The position numbers and the translations under genes are program-made. The notes beneath the pieces are model-generated. The model saw only the letters and a program-made list of their open reading frames with translations. It did no database searches and was not told where the DNA came from. Positions 52,725 through 62,472 of a DNA stretch of 64,000 nt are shown here, one piece after another. The first letter of the stretch is position 1. Every line of letters starts with the position of its first letter. The stretch is from Piscicola geometra (taxonomy: Eukaryota; Annelida; Clitellata; Hirudinida; Piscicolidae), in NCBI GenBank assembly GCA_943735955.1, contig OX030957.1:7940757-8004756 (forward strand), written 5' to 3'.

Positions 52725-55700
52725 TTTCTAGTTTTATCTATTTATTTTTTTTAATCTTTGATGATCTTTTGAATAATTTAATAGTATTTTCTTTTTATTT
52801 ACAGTTTTATTTACTTATTTTCTGACTGTATGTTCAAATACTTCTTATACATTTTTATTTTTACAGTATAGATTCCGCTTCTCTAGAGTCTTGAAAAAAA
52901 TTCGGATAATTTTCACTTTTTTTATAGAAAATATCCAGTGCTTCTTTAATATTAAAACTATAATTTAAAGTCTATAAATAAATTAAATAATTATAGTTTC
53001 AAATAATTTAATACTTCACATTTTTCTAATAACACTAACCTGACACTAACTTCAATATAAAATTAATGTCAATCAATAACCACAACGTAGGTCCCACATG
53101 TCATATTACATTCAAGTAGCAGATTGACGAGAATGCTATAAGAGGGCCATGGAGCGCTCAACACAGGAGCACAATAGGCAACTCCAAAGGTCCGTGATAG
53201 TTTAATTGGTGAGAAATGATTACTCAATGCTTGTGATGCTTAGCCTAAAGTACACAAAACTCTAAATCATTGGTTCGTATTGTTCGCTATATAAATTAAA
53301 TTCAACTTCATTGTGGTATTATCTTGCAGGTTCATTAATCAAAAGTTTGAATGCTTTGGCAGGTAACTTGAATGAATATGCTTTCAAATCATTGAAAATG
53401 CATGATGTCCAAAGTTATCAAACAAGGATAATCTTCAATACAACTTTTGTTTCAATAAATCATTTATTAAATTTGATTAAACTAAACTATTCAAATAAAT
53501 ACAAGTGAAAATTAAATAAAAATAATAGTTTTAACCATGAATATATTCCCTTACTTATGATTTCGATACTTACAATAAACTATTCTTATCTTTCAAAGCA
53601 GTGGCCCTTTTTTTCTATACCGACTTTTTTCTAAGTTTAATATAATTAGTTTTAAAGTAGGAAATAAAATTTAAATAACGATGGTTATGATGGGTAGTGA
53701 GCACGAAAAGGATTACAGTGATGAGAACAGGGTTGATATTCTTTCTGAGATCTTCAAATTAACAGCCTGCAATGTAAAGAAAATAAAGTTTCTATTTTGA
53801 AGAATCGTTAGGTTGAAACAAGTACCCTAGGCCAGATAACTGGAAATATTTATATACAAAAATACTAGATTCAGGTCTATACTCAGTTTAGATTAAGTTT
53901 TATACACAAATATATGCATGAAAAATTGATGGAAGAAATTTTGAAACTAGGAGTTGTTGTATTCAATTTAAAATTACTTTAAATTAATATTTAGGTAACC
54001 AATGTTAATTTTGTTAATGATTCAATAATTTATATTGTTAACTTAGGATGAAAAAGGGTACCCAGCTACAGGGTACAGAAAAACATTAAGTGCGCATTTT
54101 TGGTTAAGTGCTCGTTTTAAAGCATGCCATTTTTGTCTAGTTCAATACATCTTTTAAAAAATTATACTGTGAATTTTTACTTTTGTAGTTGACTCAATAT
54201 AATAAAAAAATTGTTTTTTTGTATGCTAAAAATTAAAAAAAAGTGTAGGAAAATTGTTTTTTTTGCTAACATTTAGAAAAAATGTAGAAAAATTTAGTCA
54301 AACTTTTTTCCCTTTATAAAAAACTTACTGATTAAAATTTTATAATAAAATTGAAAAAATTTCATTTATAATTAATATTTTATAAAATTTATTCTTACTT
54401 AAACTTTTTTTAAATTTAAAAATTAAAACTAAAAAAAAACAAACAAACAAAATCAAATGTCATGCCTCAAGACATGCAAAGCGTTGGGATAACTTCATCT
54501 GAGCCCAGAGGCACTCAGAGAAGAATAATGCAGGCAGTTGTGACACTGCCATTCATGATTCTGATTCTTCATATGTGAGGGTAATTATCATCCGGAATGC
54601 ATTATGCAAGTTTTTCTTAAGCAAAGAATGCGAATAAATTGACGGATTGCTAGATACATAAGCGGAAGACAGTTGGTGGGAGTAATGGAAGTGCATAGAA
54701 AAATCATTTTCATAAACTATTCGGGGTTAAGAAAATTTATAAATCATATTATAATAAATAACGATTTTCTCCATATTTTAAATTATTTAATTTTTCTCAT
54801 TTTGTTCTACAGACAGCATCCGCAATTTATATACCCTATAAAGACTCAGTGCTTTTTAATCTCTTTTTTAAGTGCGGAAATATTTTTAATTGGTGTGTAG
54901 AACTGTCACGAAAAGCTTTTAAACTGATGAACACACAATGGATTACCCATTTTCTTCAATTATTTTTACATTTCTCCTATTCTATGACCCATCTAACCAT
55001 ATAACAAGACACATAAAAAATATTATTAAAAATTAAAAAAACTCACACACGCACACACATATACACACACATACAAATACACACATACACAACCCGCACA
55101 CATGCAAAACTTTCGTTCGGGTTTACGCCACCTTAAAAAATAAGTTGTAAGCGCTTATACTCAGACAAAAGCAGGCACGTACAAACACACTTACACAACA
55201 CATAAGCACAAAAACACTCAAACCAACACACACACACACAAACAAAAACACACATAACCGCACACCTACACACACACATAAGAGAATTTCAACAGATAAA
55301 GCGTGCCAAAGAACACAGTTACTTGCACAAGACAAACGGAGGTATATAGAGCTTCATTCAACGTCTTCATACATGCAGGCAATGTGACGTTTCTGGAACT
55401 TATATATAGGAATGTAGGATATTTACCGAGGCCCACTAGTTCATATTACGCACAAAGCAGTCGGCTTACTTCTGCCACGGAACCTTTGTAAGGAATTCGC
55501 TCTAACCCGAGGTATAGCAGTGGTTGGGGCTTAAGTTGAAAAATTTAAGTTTTACCTTTTTTTTAATTGATAATTTTTGTTTAATTATTTCTATGAATTA
55601 GTTCACTAAACGTTTCAAATCATTAGTACAATGGATTTTTTATGTTTTGAATATGTTATTGAATTATCTTAGCTTTTGTTTTATAAATAATTCAACTATT

Positions 55701-58440
55701 GGTAACAATTTGTGAAATCAATCTTGAGAATTGAGACTAATTTTTTTTTTGGATCCAGTTCATCGCTAGTAAACAATAGACCCGTTTACAAAGCATAAAA
55801 AATATTTTCTATAAAGAACTTAGATTTTGTTCAATATTTAAATTAAATAGGATAAAAAAATTGAGTTTATGGTTCAGAAGATTTTTCTTCCTGCAAATAA
55901 AAATAATTTTTAATTCCCTTCATAATGTTTAATTAAACATATTTTCAGCCCAAACGTTCAAATTGTTTTTTTCATTATACTTTTTTTCCAAACAACAAAC
56001 TCTATTGAAAGTCATACACATCCCAAGCGACACTGCCGTTCAAGCTAGAACATCTTTTGAACATCTCACAAACTTTCCATTATGTGAACCATTAAAACGA
56101 TGAAAAATAATAAATGAAGCTGGAACGACAAGAAGGGAGGCCTGGAAGATGCATTCATGCTCTTCCATATCCAGGTCACGAGATCAGTCTCCCATTGTTC
56201 CTGCATAGAAATCCTAGATCTGTAGTCAAGCTCAATTTTTGTTTTAAAGACGATTGTTTTTGAAAAAACTCATTCAAAGAATGAAGTAAACCAGCTCTTC
56301 CAGGGTTCAAAACTTCTCGTGTAGTGACGCATTTCTTTTCTCTTTCAAGCCAGCTGTGCCATGTCATTTTTTCTATCGTTCAGATTTTTTTTATTGGAAA
56401 GAACGCTTTTGCAATATTTATTAGCTATGTTGTTTAACACAGTTCCAATCAAGTAATCTCGAATATTGTTTTCAACTGGAATTTTTTCCCTTCTTTCTTT
56501 CAGAACAAAGCACATTTGATTCTCTAGAACGTTTCCGTCGTGTTTGCAAACTTTTACTTTCAAATCTGCTTTTCTTATTTTTATATAAAAAAAATCCTCA
56601 CATTATTTTTTGTTGTTTGCATGGTTTGTTGGCTGACGTCGGCTCCTTCTTAGGTTTTCCGCAGCATCTCATAGCATTATTTCCCCTCGACGAGCACGAC
56701 AACTAAATTGGATCTTTTTTGAAGAGTTCTGTCGAATGCAGATAAGATGGAAAGTGTTCTATGCCAATTAAAATATATAATTGTACTAGTATTTGAATAT
56801 TTTATTTAATAGAAATGCAATTATAATTTAAATGGAACATTATTGTCCAATATTTTAATTTTGAGCTTCTAAAAGCTTTGCAAAATCATTTAGATAAAAT
56901 GTGATATTAGCGGAAAACACTTTTGCGGACCTCGGGGTTTTACGATTCATAATTTCTTCCCTGATTGCATACAAAACGTATTCTGCACACGCGAAAAATG
57001 TCATTTTAATCGGCTTAACAGACGTAAAGCCTTAAACTTTAAGGCTTAAAGAAAGGTATTCGAACGCCCAAGGTTCAGCACGACATATTACTGCATCATA
57101 TTCTTTCTTTAAACCTCTTGGCATTGTATTGCTGAGAAGTCTGACAGATAATTTTTTTTAATGAAAATATCTTATAAAATAATTCAACTGATTTTTCAAT
57201 TATTGTAAATAAAAAGATGCAAGGAGACAATGTCATGCTTCAGTGGCGCAATTAGACTCACTGGAGGTCTAATCAACTGAGGCGAACAAATTTCTTAGGA
57301 TGACCAAACAAATTTGGCATTTCAATATTTGAAATCTTCTCAGTAGCAGACCCGATGTTTCAATGAGAGAAAGTTTTTCACTAATTATATCTGTCCTTTG
57401 AGTAAATTGAATCGAAATAGAATATATTTTCCGGCGTTTTTTCAATAACATCAATTTTTTCATTTCATAATAGGAAGATAAAAACGGCAATTTCTTTGAG
57501 ATTTATAAGGAAGGTAAAATTTTTATAAGTTTTTTAACTTCAACGTTTAAAAATTATGTTAAATTAATTTTAAAATTTAAAATTAATTTAACTGTGATTT
57601 TATTCATTATTCATTTTTATATAAGAAATGGATTTTTCATGGTCAGTCGCAAGTCAACACAACATGAGGTTTCTGTTTAGAAGTAACTGTCTAAATATTT
57701 TTGCTTCAATATAGATTTCACCAGCTGTGTTTCAAAGAAATCAGTAAAAAAATTTTATAAATTTTAGTTAGTTTGAAAAGTAAGATTAAAACGTTTATTA
57801 ATTAAACAAATTTTGTGAATTAAATTAAAATGTCTAAAATGTTATATTCTAATTTATTAATCTAGGGGAAACATAGGTGAAAAAGTAGGTCATTTCATTT
57901 GATATGAGATACAAACAAACTATCAACTAATCTTAAAAGAAAATCAAAATTGAAATTGACTTAACTCAAACAAACTCTGGTCCTATCCTGGCTTAACCTC
58001 ATCTCAAACTTATCAACGAGAAATAAAGAAAGAGTATGGATCGGTCAACTTGTCTAGAGCGTGAATTTAAAAGTGCGAATTTTTCCATTTATCATTAATT
58101 TAACTGTGATTTTATTCATTATTCCTTTGTATACAAAAATTGAAATATATGAAAAATCACCTGATAAGTTTTTCAAATGAATGTGGTATTTAATGGTATT
58201 TAATTTGATGGCCAATCGCTTTCTCGTTGTAGTGGGACTTCGTGCTTTCATTCATTGACGAATGCGTGGAAAAAAATATTTGAAAGCTCAAAAAAGGATT
58301 ATTTAAGTATTTTGTGCTAAAAATGAATTATTAGCGTAAAAGGTCTAAAAGAACACAAGTCTTTCCCAACATGAAAGAATTTGAAATTAAAATAGTTAAC
58401 TGAAAAAAACTAAGGTTTTTTGTATGTTAAAAAAGTCTGC
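52725..58440. other. AT-rich DNA without a recognised gene
   Basis: Only short Lys/Phe-rich frames. Degenerate CA-rich tracts lie at about 55018-55110 and 55180-55285. GC-richer patches at 54460-54560 and 56630-56720 have no supported reading. Confidence 0.5.
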
Positions 58441-58456
58441 CAGGATCCGTATATTT

Positions 58457-58476
58457 GTATGTATGTATGTATGTAT
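58457..58476. repeat. Left remnant of a (GTAT)n microsatellite split by the hAT composite
   Basis: GTAT repeats end in GTATGTAT (58469-58476) exactly at the transposon end. The repeat resumes with GTATGTAT at 62289. Confidence 0.9.
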
Positions 58477-58771
58477 TAGGGTGCTTCCAAAAAATGAAAG
58501 TATCAGGATCGTGTTCGCCAACCCTGCATTACATGATGCTAGTTAGAAAAAGGCTGTAAAAAAAAAATTGGTGGAAAATAATAATATTTAGGACATGCTC
58601 AACGCTTTCAAAGTTTTCAATATTTGTGTCAAAACCTGCGATCGCGAGTTAAAACCTGTAGAACACATCTATGACAGTTGTAGATACTTTATTAACTGAA
58701 AATTTATCCAGCGTCAAAATCAAAATTATCAGTATTAATATTCAATAGTCATCAAAAGTCATTCAAAAGTC

Positions 58772-60163
58772 CTAACGTTTATGTTCTTTGGGAACTAACT
58801 GTAACTTGGCATCAACTGCTGATGACTTAGTCGGTGCCGAAAACTTTTTTCTATGGTCCTCGACGACTTGAAGGAGATATTGCTTCTGTTCTTCATTGCG
58901 TGTCAAACTCGTGTTGAACTCTTGAATCAACGCAACCCCACGTTCAGCCAAGTCATTGACGACTTTGACAGATTGCACAAGTCGTTTGCTTTCTTGATAC
59001 TCTGATTGAGATTCCCACTCACTGGGATCGACCTGCAAGAAGTCCTGGGATATGCCAAGAATCGTGAAGAAATAGTTAGTGCTCTTTGTAACAAAGTTGT
59101 GAAGTTTCTTAGTAGTTGGATGCTCAAATGGCTGAATTCGTTTTAGAGGCTCATCTGAGCCTTCAACTTCTTGGAGTGCCACTACCATCAAGCGCTTCTC
59201 CTCTATAGTGACAGCATCATCAAAGAAGCCAAAGGCAATAAGTGTTTCAGAGAGATACCAAAGGTGTCGCTCAAAGGCTGTAGTGGCAGCCTTGGCAATT
59301 TCAGTATTTGGATATTCAGATAAAGCACATAACAGTGCAAGGTCTTGTCGTGGAGCACAGTTTGCAGCTGGACTTTCAAACCAGTATTTCAGATATACTT
59401 TAGTGATGAACAAACTTACTTCTTGCAGGTGATGCCATATTTTCTGACCATAGGAAAGACCTCTAGATTTTCGACAGCTGGCGCCTGCGTCTAGTGGATC
59501 GTATTGTTTGCGAAATAACCACATCTTTATGGAATAAATGGCCCTCGCCATCCATCGAGCTCTGTGAATAGCACCAGGGTACCGAAACCGTATTCCACGT
59601 TCAGGTGTGCCTCCTAAGAAAATGATAGACAGTTCAAGCAATTCACAGTAGTCGTCACGAGGTTGAAATTTATTCAGCTGAGACTGTGCAAACTTAATGA
59701 CATCATCCTTCCAAGGAGCTATCATACTTGCTAAAGTGTTATCTTCAACTGCTGTACAAAATAACTTCTGGTCAATACGGGGCCAACAAATTTTGAAATG
59801 ACCAAACAACTCCATGTTAGGAGACCTTGAGACGTCATGAACGCTGAAAACCTTTTCAATAATAATTTCGGAGATGTGGTGACGACAGGCCAAATTGATT
59901 AACTGTCGACCAAGCTCTGCTTCCAGACGAATACAAGTGCCACCTTTTGTTCCAGCATTTGAAGGCGTTGTATCAAAGCAGAGACCCTTGATCCTGTCTC
60001 GCAAGCCCCATTCATCAATAGTTTGTGTGATTGCTTGTGACATTGAAGCCGCCGTGCCATCTTGGAGCTTAGGGACAGCTAACAATTTTACCACATCCTG
60101 TCCAGAAACCAGAATTGGAAGTCGATCGACTTTAACCCGTTCTGAACCAGTAAGGTCATCCAT
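58772..60163 (-). CDS. hAT-like transposase (left copy)
   Basis: 463 aa, identical to the copy at 60445. Features of an RNase H-like hAT-type catalytic region: GLCFDTTPSNAG (D64), LACRHHISEI (C93/H95/H96, like the hAT C..H motif), DDYCELLELSIIFLGG and AIHRARWMARAIYSIK, the last resembling the hAT insertion and RW region. The protein lacks the N-terminal BED zinc finger of full hAT transposases. Only about 215 bp separate its ATG from the element end, so it is probably N-terminally shortened or acts with a partner. Similar proteins are common as uncharacterised repeats in invertebrate genomes. Intact frame indicates recent activity. Superfamily placement is inferred from the 8-bp duplications plus these motifs. 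Confidence 0.85.
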   Translation of the reverse strand: MDDLTGSERVKVDRLPILVSGQDVVKLLAVPKLQDGTAASMSQAITQTIDEWGLRDRIKGLCFDTTPSNAGTKGGTCIRLEAELGRQLINLACRHHISEIIIEKVFSVHDVSRSPNMELFGHFKICWPRIDQKLFCTAVEDNTLASMIAPWKDDVIKFAQSQLNKFQPRDDYCELLELSIIFLGGTPERGIRFRYPGAIHRARWMARAIYSIKMWLFRKQYDPLDAGASCRKSRGLSYGQKIWHHLQEVSLFITKVYLKYWFESPAANCAPRQDLALLCALSEYPNTEIAKAATTAFERHLWYLSETLIAFGFFDDAVTIEEKRLMVVALQEVEGSDEPLKRIQPFEHPTTKKLHNFVTKSTNYFFTILGISQDFLQVDPSEWESQSEYQESKRLVQSVKVVNDLAERGVALIQEFNTSLTRNEEQKQYLLQVVEDHRKKFSAPTKSSAVDAKLQLVPKEHKR

Positions 60164-60444
60164 TAAGTTCTAAAATACGTATTTGCCATATTTGGTCAGA
60201 AAATCGATAAAAATGGTAAAAACGTGTATTTTGAAACGTGTTGAGCATGTTCTAAATATTAATTTAATTAAGAAATATTTTGGCTATTGAGTTTTTATGT
60301 GAGACATCATCAAATGATGGGTTGGTCGATAATGAATACCTAATTTAAAAATTTAGCATTATGGATGGAAGCACCCTAATACACGTTTTTACCATTTTTA
60401 TCGATTTTCTGACCAAATATGGCAAATACGTATTTTAGAACTTA

Positions 60445-61836
60445 ATGGATGACCTTACTGGTTCAGAACGGGTTAAAGTCGATCGACTTCCAATTCTGGT
60501 TTCTGGACAGGATGTGGTAAAATTGTTAGCTGTCCCTAAGCTCCAAGATGGCACGGCGGCTTCAATGTCACAAGCAATCACACAAACTATTGATGAATGG
60601 GGCTTGCGAGACAGGATCAAGGGTCTCTGCTTTGATACAACGCCTTCAAATGCTGGAACAAAAGGTGGCACTTGTATTCGTCTGGAAGCAGAGCTTGGTC
60701 GACAGTTAATCAATTTGGCCTGTCGTCACCACATCTCCGAAATTATTATTGAAAAGGTTTTCAGCGTTCATGACGTCTCAAGGTCTCCTAACATGGAGTT
60801 GTTTGGTCATTTCAAAATTTGTTGGCCCCGTATTGACCAGAAGTTATTTTGTACAGCAGTTGAAGATAACACTTTAGCAAGTATGATAGCTCCTTGGAAG
60901 GATGATGTCATTAAGTTTGCACAGTCTCAGCTGAATAAATTTCAACCTCGTGACGACTACTGTGAATTGCTTGAACTGTCTATCATTTTCTTAGGAGGCA
61001 CACCTGAACGTGGAATACGGTTTCGGTACCCTGGTGCTATTCACAGAGCTCGATGGATGGCGAGGGCCATTTATTCCATAAAGATGTGGTTATTTCGCAA
61101 ACAATACGATCCACTAGACGCAGGCGCCAGCTGTCGAAAATCTAGAGGTCTTTCCTATGGTCAGAAAATATGGCATCACCTGCAAGAAGTAAGTTTGTTC
61201 ATCACTAAAGTATATCTGAAATACTGGTTTGAAAGTCCAGCTGCAAACTGTGCTCCACGACAAGACCTTGCACTGTTATGTGCTTTATCTGAATATCCAA
61301 ATACTGAAATTGCCAAGGCTGCCACTACAGCCTTTGAGCGACACCTTTGGTATCTCTCTGAAACACTTATTGCCTTTGGCTTCTTTGATGATGCTGTCAC
61401 TATAGAGGAGAAGCGCTTGATGGTAGTGGCACTCCAAGAAGTTGAAGGCTCAGATGAGCCTCTAAAACGAATTCAGCCATTTGAGCATCCAACTACTAAG
61501 AAACTTCACAACTTTGTTACAAAGAGCACTAACTATTTCTTCACGATTCTTGGCATATCCCAGGACTTCTTGCAGGTCGATCCCAGTGAGTGGGAATCTC
61601 AATCAGAGTATCAAGAAAGCAAACGACTTGTGCAATCTGTCAAAGTCGTCAATGACTTGGCTGAACGTGGGGTTGCGTTGATTCAAGAGTTCAACACGAG
61701 TTTGACACGCAATGAAGAACAGAAGCAATATCTCCTTCAAGTCGTCGAGGACCATAGAAAAAAGTTTTCGGCACCGACTAAGTCATCAGCAGTTGATGCC
61801 AAGTTACAGTTAGTTCCCAAAGAACATAAACGTTAG
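60445..61836 (+). CDS. hAT-like transposase (right copy)
   Basis: Same 463-residue protein as the left copy, divergently oriented and starting 281 bp from it. The 5' leader here lacks the element's own terminal repeat directly upstream; the loop in front is in the orientation belonging to the left copy. Transcripts running through both copies would form a long hairpin. Stop TAG at 61834-61836. Confidence 0.85.
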   Translation: MDDLTGSERVKVDRLPILVSGQDVVKLLAVPKLQDGTAASMSQAITQTIDEWGLRDRIKGLCFDTTPSNAGTKGGTCIRLEAELGRQLINLACRHHISEIIIEKVFSVHDVSRSPNMELFGHFKICWPRIDQKLFCTAVEDNTLASMIAPWKDDVIKFAQSQLNKFQPRDDYCELLELSIIFLGGTPERGIRFRYPGAIHRARWMARAIYSIKMWLFRKQYDPLDAGASCRKSRGLSYGQKIWHHLQEVSLFITKVYLKYWFESPAANCAPRQDLALLCALSEYPNTEIAKAATTAFERHLWYLSETLIAFGFFDDAVTIEEKRLMVVALQEVEGSDEPLKRIQPFEHPTTKKLHNFVTKSTNYFFTILGISQDFLQVDPSEWESQSEYQESKRLVQSVKVVNDLAERGVALIQEFNTSLTRNEEQKQYLLQVVEDHRKKFSAPTKSSAVDAKLQLVPKEHKR

Positions 61837-62288
61837 GACTTTTGAATGACTTTTGATGACTATTGAATATTAATACTGATAATTTTGATTTTGACGCTGG
61901 ATAAATTTTCAGTTAATAAAGTATCTACAACTGTCATAGATGTGTTCTACAGGTTTTAACTCGCGATCGCAGGTTTTGACACAAATATTGAAAACTTTGA
62001 AAGCGTTGAGCATGTCCTAAATATTATTATTTTCCACCAATTTTTTTTTTACAGCCTTTTTCTAACTAGCATCATGTAATGCAGGGTTGGCGAACACGAT
62101 CCTGATACTTTCATTTTTTGGAAGCACCCTAACGTGTATTTTGAAACGTGTTGAGCATGTTCTAAATATTAATTTAATTAAGAAATATTTTGGCTATTGA
62201 GTTTTTATGTGAGACATCATCAAATGATGGGTTGGTCGATAATGAATACCTAATTTAAAAATTTAGCATTATGGATGGAAGCACCCTA

Positions 62289-62472
62289 GTATGTATGTAT
62301 GTATGTATGTATGTATGTATGTATGTATGTATGTATGTATGTATGTATGTATGTATGTATGTATGTATGTATGTATGTATGTATGTATGTATGTATGTAT
62401 GTATGTATGTATGTATGTATGTATGTATGTATGTATGTATGTATGTATGTATGTATGTATGTATGTATCTAT
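62289..62472. repeat. (GTAT)n microsatellite, right part
   Basis: About 45 uninterrupted GTAT units, then (CTAT)n merging into the LINE tail. Frames reading YVCM repeats are artefacts. Confidence 0.97.

Larger units (their letters stand above)
58477..62288. mobile_element. Nested palindromic hAT-like composite transposon
   Basis: Segments: arm L 58477-60229 (1753 bp), loop 60230-60378 (149 bp), inverted arm 60379-62131 (1753 bp), 8-bp ACGTGTAT 62132-62139, and a second loop copy 62140-62288 (149 bp). L plus the first loop is a complete 1902-bp element with ends TAGGGTGCTTCC … GGAAGCACCCTA. Flanking GTATGTAT at both outer sides and ACGTGTAT at 60222-60229 and 62132-62139 are consistent with 8-bp target duplications, the hAT hallmark. 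Both arms carry the same 463-codon gene and look identical wherever compared. Confidence 0.93.
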
